DNA of 64,000 bases from assembly GCA_036785325.1 (NCBI GenBank), contig JAXIVH010000010.1:8143838-8207837 (forward strand), written 5' to 3'. The stretch comes from Urophycis tenuis (lineage: Eukaryota > Chordata > Actinopteri > Gadiformes > Phycidae). The position numbers were made by a program, and so were the translations under genes. The notes beneath the pieces were generated by a model, which saw nothing but the letters and a program-made list of their open reading frames with translations, was not told where the DNA came from and made no database searches. This document shows positions 21,395-30,768 of this stretch, in pieces (positions within the stretch are counted from its first letter, which is position 1; each line of letters opens with the position of its first letter).

Positions 21395-21823
21395 TGTTGG
21401 AGCCAAAATACGTTTTTTGTTTATTTTATTTTTATTATATTAAAATGAACGGCCTGACTCTGCCTCTATATTTATAGTTCTGTCGATCACTCAATCACGG
21501 CTGGTTGCTACGATTCCGTCTGTCAATCAGACCTGGTTACCAGGGTAACCTTTTTAGAGAGGCTGTGATTGCGGGCAGGTGTGTGTACAACGAGCCTGAG
21601 AGGCAAACAGTTTTGGAACCGTGTCTGTGGAAAAGTGTGACCCTGCAATGTTGTGTAGGTAAAGAATTTTTGTTTGATGTTTCTTTTTTCTTGAATGCAA
21701 TAAAGGGATTGCCACGAGCGAGAAAGAGCATCTCTCTGGACACTAAAGGCCACAACACGCGTCAGACTTTGTTTTTTATGCTCGTTGCCCCAGTAGGGCA
21801 CCCTAAAGATCAAGGGCCCTACA
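21395..21823 (+). repeat. 3' LTR of the BEL element
   Basis: 429 bp, same as 13300-13728, preceded by the purine-rich tract and followed by the duplicated CTGTA and LINE sequence ('tttacagaatg'). Confidence 0.93.
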
Positions 21824-21940
21824 CTGTATTTACAGAATGTTATAAATATCATAAATGTGCAGATATAGAGTAGATTGAAGTGGTCCCGAATAAATAGAGA
21901 CTGTGCGTCATTGTAACGCAGAAGGTCTAAAGATGATACG

Positions 21941-22396
21941 TTAACGTAGCATGTAGTTCTGGATGGGGGGAGGGAGAGAGTCAGTGTCAGGGGGGCTCCG
22001 GGCCTTGTTGATAAGGCTAGTAGCAGATGGGAAAAAACTGTTCTTGTGATGTGAGGTTTTGGTCCTGATCGACCGCAGCCTCCTGCCAGAGGGGAGTGAC
22101 TCAAAGCGTTTGTGACCAGGGTGGGAGGGATCAGCAACAATCTTTCCTGCACGCCTCAGAGTCCTGGAAGCGTACAGGTCCTGGAGCGACGGCAGATTGC
22201 AGCCAATCACCTTCTCTACTGAATGACGCGCCGCAGTCTGCCCTTGACTTTGGCGGTGGCAGCAGCGAACCAGATGGTGATAGAGGAAGTGAGGATGGAC
22301 TCAATGATGGAGGAGTAGAAGTGCACCATCATTTTCCTTGGCAGGTTGAATTTCTTCAGCTGCCTCAGGAAGTACATCCTCTGCTGGGCTTTCTTT
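21941..22396 (-). pseudogene. LINE RT C-terminal end (before the BEL insertion site)
   Basis: Minus-strand coding continues from the RT: 'KKAQQRMYFLRQLKKFNLP', then, with a frameshift near 22230, 'NLPSLQDLYASRTLRRAGK', 'SHPGHKRFESLPSGRRLRS' and 'HKNSFFPSATSLINKA'. This is the usual C-terminal end of fish L2-type LINE proteins. The stop after 'NYMLR' at about 21941 is followed by the 3' untranslated region that received the BEL element. Confidence 0.8.
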
Positions 22397-22648
22397 GGTT
22401 AGATTAGATTAGATTCAACTTTATTGTCATTGTGCAGAGTACAAGTACAGGGACAACGAAATACAGTTGGCGTTCTAACCAGAAGTGCAAATGAGCGATT
22501 AAGGTGCAGGTTGAAATGCAGAAATGCAGAATAAGGTGCAAAATTGAAAAGTGACAGTGGTTATTAAAATAACGGTAATTATGGGTAGTTAACAAAGTGA
22601 CAAACAGTGCAGATGGAGGTAGTGATCATCGAGGTATTAAACGGTTAC
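22397..22648 (-). mobile_element. Short L2 3' tail inserted in the LINE RT
   Basis: This segment interrupts the RT between 'NISSLIK' (22660-22680) and 'KKAQQRMYF' (about 22395). On the minus strand it ends 'acaatgacaataaagttg' plus an 'aatctaatcta' tandem tail, the hallmark of an L2 3' terminus. About 250 bp, with no coding content. Confidence 0.75.
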
Positions 22649-23674
22649 TCACAGTGGCATCTTGATGAGGGAGCTGATGTTCAGCTCCCACTTGAGGTCC
22701 TGGGAGATGACAGTTCCCAGGAAGCAGAAAGACTCCACAGTGTCAATTGTGTAGTCGCAGAGGGTGATGGGGGCAGGTGAGGCTGAGTTCTTCCTGAAGT
22801 CCACAACCATCTCCACTGTCTTTAGAGCGTTGAGCTCTAGGTTGTTTCGGCTGCACCATGTCACCAGGTGGTCATCCTCCCACATGTAGTCAGACTCATC
22901 ACCATCAGAAATGAGTCCGATGTGGTGGTGTTATCCACGAACTTCAGAAGTTTGACAGACTGGTGACTGCAGGTGCAGCTGTTTGTGTACAGGGAGAAGA
23001 GCAGAGGAGAAAGAACACAGCCCTGGGGGGAACCAGTGCTGATGGTCTGTGAGTTGGAGATTTGTTTTCCCAGCTTCACATGCTGCTTCCTGTCAGACAG
23101 GAAGTCTGTAATCCACCTGCAGGTGGAGTCAGGCATGCTCAGCTGGGAGAGCTTCTCTTGAAGAAGAGCTGTGATGATGGTGTTGAAAGCAGAGCTGAAA
23201 TCCACAAACAGGATCTTGGCGTAGGTTCCTGCGGAGTCCATGTAGTGGAGGGCCAAGTTGACTGCATCGTCTACCGACCTTTTGACTCTGTAGGCAAACT
23301 ACAGGGCTGTAGACGACTTTCAGGTTTGAGAGCACAAGGCGCTCAAAGGACTTTATAACCACAGAGGTCAGGGCGACGGGTCTGAAGTCATTAAGTCCTG
23401 TGGTCCTTGGCTTCTTGGGAACAGGAATAATGGTTGAGGTCTTGAAGCAGGCTGGCATGTGACATGTCTCCAGTGAGGTGTTGAGAATGTCTGTGAACAC
23501 TGGAGACAGCTGATCAGCGCAGTGCTTCAAGGTGGATGGGGAGACAGAATCCGGTCCAGCAGCTTTGCGGGGGTTCTGTCTCCTGAAGAGTTTGTTGACG
23601 TCCCTCTCGTGGATGGAAAGAGTCATCGCTGAGGTGGATGAGGGGGTCGAGGGGGTGACCTTTAAGTTTGGCAT
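22649..23674 (-). pseudogene. LINE reverse transcriptase core, frameshifted and catalytically altered
   Basis: Three frames in succession (23674-23129, 23256-22861, 22885-22649) together carry 'QNPRKAAGPDSVSPS', 'LNDFRPVALTSVVIKSFERL', 'FVDFSSAFNTII', 'STGSPQGCVLSPLLFSLYTN' and then 'LLKFVDNTTTSD'. At this last point active relatives have a FADD box; here it reads FVDN, so the second catalytic aspartate is replaced. With two frame changes as well, the enzyme is dead. Confidence 0.85.
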
Positions 23675-23808
23675 TGGTGGAGGTGCCCAGGCCCCTGCTG
23701 AGGTGGGGGAGGTGGAGATGTTACACTGGAGCTGGAGCTGTTGGGAGGTGTCGTGGGGGATGGTTACAGGACTGTCCCTTTGTCTTTCAAAGCGGCAGTA
23801 GAACTCGT

Positions 23809-25124
23809 TCAGGTCATTGGCCAGACGATGGTCGTTGATGGAGTGGGGGGCATTAGGCTTGTAGTTGGTGATCTGTCTAAGCCCTTTCCAGAAGGACGCA
23901 GAGTCGTTGGCTGAGAAGTGGTGTTGGAGCTTCTTAGAGTACAGAGTCGTTTAGCCTCTTTCACCGCCTTGCTAAACTTGTACTTCGCCTCTTTATATCT
24001 GTCTTTGTCCCAACTCTTGAAGGCCTCTTCCTTATCCAACCTTAACCTTCTTAGTTTGGCTGTGAACCAGGGTTTGTCATTGTTGTAACTCACCCTGGTG
24101 CATGTTGGAATACAGCTATCCTCACAGAAGCTGATGTAGGACATCACAGCCTCTGTGTACTCACCCAGACTGTTGGTAGCAGTCCTGAACACATCCCAGT
24201 CAGTAGAGTCCAAAAACACCTGGAGATCCTCCACAGCCTCACTGGTCCACTTCCTTGATGTCCTCACTACAGGGTTGCAGAGCTTTACTTTCTGCCTGTA
24301 CGCAGAAATCAGGTGGACCATGATGTGGTCAGAGTCTCCCAGTGCAGCACGGGGGACGACATGATAAGCATCCCTGACTGTGGTGTAACAGTAATCCAGA
24401 ATGTTCTCCTCTCTGGTCGGGCATTTAATAAACTGTCTGTATTTAGGGAGATCGTGAGTGAGGTTTCCACACTCACCAACAACAATAACTAAAGAGTCCG
24501 GGTTGGTCCGCTCCACACACAGTATCTGGTTGGCGAGCATGCGCTGTGCGTCCTGCATGTTCGCCTGCAGCGGAATGTAAACACCGACCAGAATGAATGA
24601 AGCGACTCACAGGGTGAATAAAAAGGCCTACAGTTTATCATGAAAGATTCCTGGTCAGGAGAACAGTGCTACTGGATCACTGTCACGTCGTTGCACCAAC
24701 CACTGTTGATGTAAAAACAGATTCCTCCACCTTTAGTTTTGCCGGACAGTTCCGTGTCTCTGTCCGCTCTGAAGAGTTGGAAGCCTGCCAGCTGCAGCGC
24801 AGAGTCCGGTGTTAGACCACAAAGCCACGTCTCTGTGAAGCACAAAACAGCAGATGAAGAAAAGTCCCTGTTTTTCCTCAACAGCAGTTGTAATTTGTCC
24901 AGTTTGTTGGGCAGTGAATGCACGTTAGAGAGAAATATTCCCGGTAGAGTTGTGCGTAATCCGCACCGGCCTTTGCACACTGCTTGAGCAAATGTGAGCG
25001 CACCTTCGAAATTTCCAAAATTTCCAGTGTTGGGAGAAGAAAAGTAGGAAATAAATCCTCTGGTGTTGTTACCCTGATGTACATGAGCTCTTCTCTGGTG
25101 AAAGAGCTCCGGGTGCCATCGCAA
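23809..25124 (-). pseudogene. LINE endonuclease and linker region
   Basis: The N-terminal piece (25124-24669) reads 'SNVHSLPNKLDKLQLLL' and 'VLCFTETWLCGLTPDSALQL', the Asn and Glu motifs of AP-type LINE endonucleases. After a gap and frame change, 24558-23809 continues with 'LVIVVGECGNLTHDLPKYRQ' (where active copies have GDFN), 'DSDHIMVHLISAYRQ' (Asp-His of the active site) and 'NNDKPWFTAKLRRLR'. The loss of GDFN and the break show inactivation. Confidence 0.8.
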
Positions 25125-25196
25125 AAAACAGAGTTAAAACACAAAACAAAACAACGCGCACCAACACACCGAGGCGACCTTCCGCGGCGCCATCTT

Positions 25197-25760
25197 GGTG
25201 ATCACAATGTTTTGCCCACCTCCAGCGAACGTTTTGCCCACCTTCAGCCATTGTGGGTTAAAAAAAGTGAGTAGATATATTAGATTTCTCTGCTAACCGG
25301 GTGTTGCTCCGGTGTGGCTCGGTTGATCTGCGTTGAACTCACAAGTGAGTAGGCTATCCTTCTTCTAATTGTTTTACGGCGGTAAGTGAGTATCCAAGCA
25401 CAGAACATGTCATGTTCAATGTGAGGCCTGCTAGAAAGCCTACTGTCAACAACTCTTGATCTGTTTGGCTATCGCAACTGTCTAACAACTGTATGTACCC
25501 GTTCACTTACATTGCACAGACGCCTGCATTGTTTATTCTGAAGGCCTCAGGCAGATTTCATACAGCCTGGCAACACAAGCTAGCTGAATTCTGATGGATA
25601 AAAACTCTAATCTAAAAACAACACGAACATGAAGAGAATATGAAGAATATTTTATTTTATATATTTAGGGAAAGTAAATTCAAAATTAAATGAACTTTTA
25701 TCAAATTATGATCATGATTTATGTTAGGCCAGCAGAGAAGGCCTTGATGGCCCACCACTG
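25197..25760. other. Right part of the hAT-like host element
   Basis: Non-coding, about 560 bp, between the 5' end of the LINE and the right terminal repeat. It starts with a short tandem phrase 'gttttgcccacct' (about 25208 and 25229). No gene. Confidence 0.5.
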
Positions 25761-26870
25761 ATGGAGAATATACTGTACAATACATGAGAGAACTGGATAT
25801 GCCAGTTACTGGAAAGGTTCAATCAAAGGGCACAGTTCATTGACATTGTCACATTCATCGAGTGTCAAGTCAAAATAGTGTCTGACCCAATCTTTGGGGA
25901 CATTCAGTATACACAACCCTGTACAGTAAGTAAAAATGTGAACAGGGTGAAATCAGGGTGAAATTGAATCCAAGATTCAAAGGAGACAGTTTCGCAACTA
26001 CTGTTACTACCATTGAAAAATTCAGAAAGCATAAACAGGTTCAACGGCAAACTAGTTCATCTGAAAACAACACCAGCTTTTGTGTTTGTTGCTCTTGAAG
26101 TCACACTCCGGAGTAGTGTCCACGATTGGAGGAGAAGACACACAGGGACAGTGACTCCGACAGCAGTCAATACAGACCCAAAACGGCCAAAGGAACCATC
26201 GGTGAGTAGGGCACTTGTCTCTCTACAAACGTGTGGTCATACAGGGGCCGGGAACAGTGATGGGATTCTATCCATCCTACCGCTACAAATGAAGTCCAAC
26301 AAGGGAGATAAAGTCAAACAATTGTATGCATTTCTAGATCCAGGTAGTACAGCCACATTTTGTTCAGAAAACCACGAAGGACGAGGAAGCTAAATATGAA
26401 TGGAAGGAAAGCCCAAATCAGCTTACGAACCATGGGCTCAAAAGCATCAGTTTCCAGCTACATGTTGACAGGTTTGGAGATTTCAATTCTCACTGGGAAA
26501 CAGTTCTATGATTCACCAGAGGTCTAAGAGGATGCCCGTGAACACTGATAACATCATCAAAGAAGATGAATTGGCTAAGTGGCCATACCTGGATGATGTT
26601 TGCGTTCCTCACATTCGAGCTGACATGGAGTTGTTGATAGGTACCAACGCCTCCAAATTGCTTGAACCTTGGGAAGTAGTTAATAGTCATGGAAACGGAC
26701 CTTATGCCATTAGGACCCTATTGGGGTCGGTTATTAATGGTCCCCTTCAAGGATACAGTGATGAGCTGTGTGAGAGTGGCTACCCCGCTGCTACTGTTAA
26801 CAGGAACTCCATAGAAAACCTGGAGGAGTTGTCTAATGATCTGTACAACCATGATTTTCAATACCATAAT
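25761..26870 (+). pseudogene. Old BEL/Pao fragment 3: gag end and protease region
   Basis: It resumes the old BEL copy after the hAT insertion. In several broken frames it matches gag and protease of the intact element, e.g. 'LDPGSTATFCSEN' (about 26335-26375, same Asp-Pro-Gly-Ser motif), 'LLIGTNASKLLEPWEVVNSH' and 'LYNHDFQ'. Many frameshifts and stops. It ends at about 26862, where an L2 LINE has landed; no later part of the old copy was seen beyond it. Confidence 0.85.
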
Positions 26871-27455
26871 CCCTCAACATCTCATCTCCAAACTAGACCA
26901 GCTGGGGCTCAGCACTTCTCAACTGGATACTGGACTTCCTCAGTGAGAGGCCACAAGCAGTACGAGTCGGCAACAACACCTCGAGCAGCATCACACTCAG
27001 CACAGGGGGCCCCCAAGGCTGTGTGCTCAGTCCTCTGCTCTTCACCCTGCTGACTCACAACTGCACACCAACCTACAGCTCAAATATGATGAAGTTTGCG
27101 GAGGAGACAACTCTGGTGGGTCTCATCACCAAGAACAACGAGAACCACTACAGGGAGGAGGTCGACCTTCTGACCAGGTGGTGCAGACACAGCAACTCCT
27201 GCTGAATGTCAGCAAAACCAAGGTGACTGTGGTTGACTTCCGGAGAGGCCACACTGAACACTGGCCATCGATGGTCCTGCTGTGGAGAGAGTGAGCAGCA
27301 CCAAATTCCTTGGGGTGCATGTCAGTGAGGACCTCTCCTGGACCACCATCACTGCATCACTGGTGAAGAAAGCCCAGCAGCGCCTCTACCTTCTCTGCAA
27401 GCTTAAGCGAGCTTAGGCTCCCCTACCCATGCTGAAAACATTCTACCGGGGCACC

Positions 27456-28395
27456 TAGGGGTGCAACGGATCAAAAAACTCACGGTTCGGATCGTTCCTT
27501 GGATCAGAGTGACGGATCGGATCATTTTTCGGATCAGCAAAAAAAAAAAAAAAGACAAGACAAATAAACGTAAGTTTTGTCTTTTTGTTTATTAACACAT
27601 TAAATAATTAAATTAAGAAATTAAATTAATCTGCAACACCGGACTTCTCATCTCCCAGTCTGCTGTGATGAAGTGAGCGGTTATCGTCACATAGCTCTCC
27701 GTTCCCCTGGACGTCCACCCGTCTGTCGTGAGCGCAACAGAGGATGCTCAGGATAGTTCATTCACAACTTTTTTCTTCTCCTGCTCACAAAGATCTGGCA
27801 CAATCTTTTCGTTGAAGTGGGTGCGCGAAGGGATGTGGTAATGTGGCTCAAGCCCTTTCAGCATGTGTTTAAAGCCCTCGTTTTGCACAATCGAATATGG
27901 CCCCATGTCTGCACCTATAAACACACCGATAGCGTTTGTGATGGATTTAGCCTGGTTGGATTGTGCAGCAAGGGGCTGCTTAAATGCTGCCGCGGTGATT
28001 AGCGGTTGTTGAGCAGCAGCCTTCGTTTTCACTCCTGTCAGTGAAACACCGGGGTGATGTCGCTTCAAATGCGTGACCATGCTTGATGTGTTCCCACTGT
28101 CATATGGCTTTCTTGTGCCACAGTGCCTACACACCGTCACGGTTTTATCCACTAACCTCTTTCCTTCATCATTATATTTGACAGGGATGCCAAAATGCTC
28201 CCATACAGGGGCTTTAAATGACACAGGGCATTCAAGCTCCTCCGTTCCTCCACTTGCCATGACCATGCTGTGTGTGGACTGAACATGCGCAACTTTTTTT
28301 TTTGTTGATAAATCAATCCGCGGATCACGTGTGTGCCAAACCAAAGATATTGATCTGAACTGATCACGGATTAATGACGATCCGTTGCACCACTA
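27456..28395 (-). mobile_element. hAT (BED-type) deletion derivative inserted in the L2 RT
   Basis: The terminal repeats are TAGGGGTGCAACGGATC (left) and TAGTGGTGCAACGGATC (right, reverse complement). The flanking 8-mers ggggcacc (27448-27455) and ggggcaca (28396-28403) match at 7 of 8, as expected for a hAT duplication. Only the N-terminal part of the transposase remains, so this is an internally deleted copy. Confidence 0.85.
27748..28344 (-). pseudogene. hAT transposase N-terminus with BED zinc finger (truncated)
   Basis: 198 residues. A BED-type finger reads 'VCRHCGTRKPYDSGNT' followed by 'MVTHLKRHHPG', i.e. C-x2-C ... H-x4-H, which would bind the element's ends. Downstream comes 'YSIVQNEGFKHMLKGLEPHY', the start of the catalytic core, then 'SRTHFNEKIVPDLCEQEKKK'. 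The catalytic triad and dimerisation domain are missing because of the internal deletion; it might still give a short DNA-binding protein (inference). Confidence 0.8.
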
Positions 28396-28696
28396 GGGGC
28401 ACAATTGAAAGCATCCTGTCCAGCTGCATCACCGTGTGGGGCGGTAGCTGCACCAAACACAGCAGGGAAACCTTGCAATGCATAGTAAACACAGCTGGTA
28501 ATATCATTGATGCCCCACTCCCTTCCTTGAAGGATACGTACACCACCCGCCTCACTCGGAAGGCGACCTCGATTGTGAGCGACACCAGCCACCCCGCACA
28601 CAGTCTGTTCAGCCTCCTGCCGTCCGGCAGAAGGTATAGGAGCCTCCGTGGTCGCACGGAAGAGACTCTCTTCGCACTGCTCCTAAACTAAAAATA

Positions 28697-29131
28697 ATGG
28701 ATTTGATTAACTGGTCTCTCAGCGTAATTGACACCATCTTCTCGACGAGAAGCCTGGGTTCGGGGGAACCAGCCTGCCCTGCCGGAACGTTCGCAGCTGG
28801 CTACACGATGGACGCGTGGGAGAGGTGGCGGGTCGTGTGCCTGGCGATTCTTTCCGTGGAGGACATCGAAGACATCTACCTATTCCTAACCGTGATAATG
28901 GGTTTTCTGCTGATTGAATTAGGCAATGCCCTGGTTTATCTATTCATTAAGGAAACGGTGACAGCTATCAAAAGCCCCATAAAGCTGCCCGACATGATTG
29001 AGGCGATGGGCAGAGCTCTCGGCACTCAGACTGTGGCTATAAACCGCAACATCGATAACATCATGGAGAAGCTTTCGGCTTTGCAAAGGAAAATGGATCG
29101 ATTCGGAGACCAGAATGGACAAAACGAGTAG
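28697..29131 (+). CDS. Small membrane-protein-like frame (144 aa) downstream of the LINE RT
   Basis: An ATG frame starting five bases after the RT stop codon (28689-28691). Residues 1-58 are mixed; about 59-84 form a strongly hydrophobic segment ('IYLFLTVIMGFLLIELG...') suited to span a membrane; the C-terminal 90-140 is amphipathic and heptad-like ('NRNIDNIMEKLSALQRKMDR'), suggesting a short coiled coil. I do not recognise a characterised family. It belongs to the LINE's 3' region by position. The even codon use, the lack of stops in an otherwise decayed element and the protein-like features argue for a real, selected frame in the source element. It could also be the tail of a captured host sequence. 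Confidence 0.5.
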   Translation: MDLINWSLSVIDTIFSTRSLGSGEPACPAGTFAAGYTMDAWERWRVVCLAILSVEDIEDIYLFLTVIMGFLLIELGNALVYLFIKETVTAIKSPIKLPDMIEAMGRALGTQTVAINRNIDNIMEKLSALQRKMDRFGDQNGQNE

Positions 29132-29900
29132 TTGAGTAAATTGGAATGCAGCTACTCGCCCTCAGACCAAACAACCCCAATCTTATCTGCTTTCGGTCCC
29201 CCTCAACCGGCACTGGCCTCGGCCAAGGCCGCTGCTGGAGCAACTTTACCTTGAGAACGCTGCAGTGAGACGCTCTTGCATACCTTCACCCACTTCCCTC
29301 AAGTACACCTGTTGATTCTGTCTGGGACCCGATCAGGGTCGTCTCCATGGCAACTTGCTGTGTTATCGCTATGACATCATGCGGACTGAGGCTCCTAGAT
29401 TGTGATGCCAGGCGAGATGACTCTCCAGGCCTACACACACACACACAAACTCAGATATATGTATACAGATATACAACTCACCCCCTATCCCCCCATCACC
29501 ACGCCTTTGCCGCTTTTTACCCCCCCCCAGCGCGGCAGGCGGGTCTGTGACCAGCGCCGCAGATGGCTGCAGGACCGGATGGCCGCTTGTCTGTGCTGGG
29601 CCACCTACAACCCCCGACCCCCTACCCTGTTGCAAGTCCTGAGTTTCATGTTGTAAAGTGTTCTTATGTGTGCTTATGTTGCTGAGGTGTTTTTTTATGC
29701 CCACACACTGTGCTCCCCAAAGGAACATAGTCTGAGGGGATGCTTTTTTTTCTCTCCTCCTTCTCCTCATGTTACTGTATTTTTCTTTCATCCCTGTCTT
29801 CCTGTCCTGTCTACCCCCTTGTCATATTGTATGTTATGTTGTATATGTACGGATGGGTTGACGGTCAATGAATTTCTCCTAAGGGGGATTAATAAAGGAA
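29132..29900 (+). other. LINE 3' untranslated region
   Basis: Non-coding; CA-rich stretch near 29432-29445 and C-runs near 29520. It ends in the tandem tail at 29900-29921. Confidence 0.6.
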
Positions 29901-29985
29901 TATCTCATCTCATCTCATCCTCCAGACTGTCAACAAGCTGAACCCCCCCCCCCCCGAACTGTGGACAATCTGTTGTCTCTTGCAC

Positions 29986-30586
29986 CGTTACGGGTAGCGG
30001 TGGAGGTGGACCCAGACGCAGAGTAGACGCAGCCACGAGTAGCTTTACTTATTTATTTGAACTTACAAAGACAGCAAACCAGGAACAGACAGACGACGAC
30101 CAACACATACGACGACGTACGACGAGAACTCGGACAAGGACTCTTCTTCTTCTTCTTCTTCTTCAGTGGGTTTTTATGGCAGCTGGCATCCAATTCGTTT
30201 CATTGCTGCCACCTTCAGGTTAATTTTTCATATGTTCAGATTCTTTTCATCAGACCAGTGCCTGATAAATACTTTAAAAAACAACTTTAAAGTACTGATA
30301 TATCTTCCAGACCCAACTCTCTCATTTTCTCTAGTAATTCCTTCCTTCCTTTCACTGCTCTAGTTCCTACAATAGATAAGAACATGAGGCACTGTATTGG
30401 GTTCGGCAAGGACTCAACAGAAGACAGGACTTAAATACACAAAGAACTAATTGCAAACCAAAGACAGGTGAGGAACAGGGCACAGGTGAACACAACGGGG
30501 CAATCAACAAAGGAGGAAAAACAGGACACAGGGGAAACACAGAGCAAACCAAACAACACATGAAGACACAAACACAGACCGTGACA
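29986..30586 (-). mobile_element. Solo LTR of a Ty3/gypsy-like element
   Basis: The minus-strand LTR runs from TGTCACGG (30586) to CCCGTAACG (29986) and is flanked by the 5-bp duplication TGCAC (29981-29985 and 30587-30591). It contains a TATA-like 'gtatttaagtcc' (about 30440) and an AATAAA-type signal near 30050. No internal region, so it arose by LTR-LTR recombination. A pocket with CTT repeats and foreign-looking sequence at about 30140-30365 may be a further small insert. Confidence 0.7.
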
Positions 30587-30768
30587 TGCACTATTGTCCT
30601 TTTGCACTTTTTTTATTATTATCACTATTACTATTACCAGTAAATTCCCATCACCAGCAAATGTATGCTACTTATGCTGCTATTCCTACCTCTTATAACA
30701 GTAGATTCCGACATTGCATATTTATTTTTACTACTTGTCCATCCATCCATCCATCCATTGTCTTCCGC

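Larger units (their letters stand above)
13300..21823 (+). mobile_element. Complete BEL/Pao LTR retrotransposon, probably young
   Basis: Full structure: LTR (13300-13728), leader (13729-14624), one gag-pol frame (14625-21272), purine-rich tract 'aggggccggag' (21384-21394), LTR (21395-21823). Both LTRs are 429 bp, begin TG and end CA, and I see no difference between them on reading. The 5-bp target duplication is CTGTA at 13295-13299 and 21824-21828. Identical LTRs and an unbroken frame suggest recent insertion and possible competence; expression cannot be judged from sequence. Confidence 0.93.
13067..25196 (-). mobile_element. Near full-length L2-type LINE, split by the BEL insertion
   Basis: Minus strand, 5' end at about 25196 ('accaagatggcgccgcgg', a start typical of LINE promoters), then endonuclease, linker, RT and C-terminal region (25124-21941). 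The BEL element sits at 13300-21823 in the 3' untranslated region, and the LINE ends near 13067 with the tandem tail 'gattctgattctgg' (minus strand). A short extra LINE tail is inserted in the RT (22397-22648). Boundaries are approximate because I could not find a clear duplication. The coding region has frameshifts and a mutated catalytic box, so it is dead. Confidence 0.8.
12507..25760. mobile_element. hAT-like element carrying a LINE and a complete BEL; 8-bp TSD
   Basis: The ends are CCGTGGTGGGC (left) and, in reverse complement, CAGTGGTGGGC (right); the expected hAT start is CAG. The flanking 8-bp repeats ATGGAGAA at 12499-12506 and 25761-25768 are identical, and they join two parts of one old BEL gag (its text reads through ATGGAGAA). 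Only about 560 bp at each side (12507-13066 and 25197-25760) belong to the hAT itself; the rest is later insertions. No transposase is seen, so it was non-autonomous. Confidence 0.75.
26863..29921 (+). mobile_element. L2-type LINE, 5' truncated, split by a hAT element
   Basis: Plus-strand RT pieces at 26863-27447 ('HYREEVDLLTRWCRHSN', 'FLGVHVSEDLSW' in shifted frames) and 28404-28691 ('SILSSCITVWGGSCTKHSRE', 'DTSHPAHSLFSLLPSGRRYR'). The phrase 'FYRGT' is cut by the hAT element 27456-28395. After the RT stop come a small open frame (28697-29131), an untranslated region, and the ending 'ggggattaataaagg' with a tandem 'atctcatctc' tail at about 29900-29921. Confidence 0.85.

Noticed and set aside
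23532..23801. Plus-strand frame opposite the LINE RT
   Set aside because: Antisense shadow of the LINE coding strand.
12507..25760. A 13-kb self-mobilising giant DNA transposon
   Set aside because: The hAT ends are real, but the interior is made of a LINE and a BEL with their own boundaries; only about 1.1 kb belongs to the hAT and no transposase is present.
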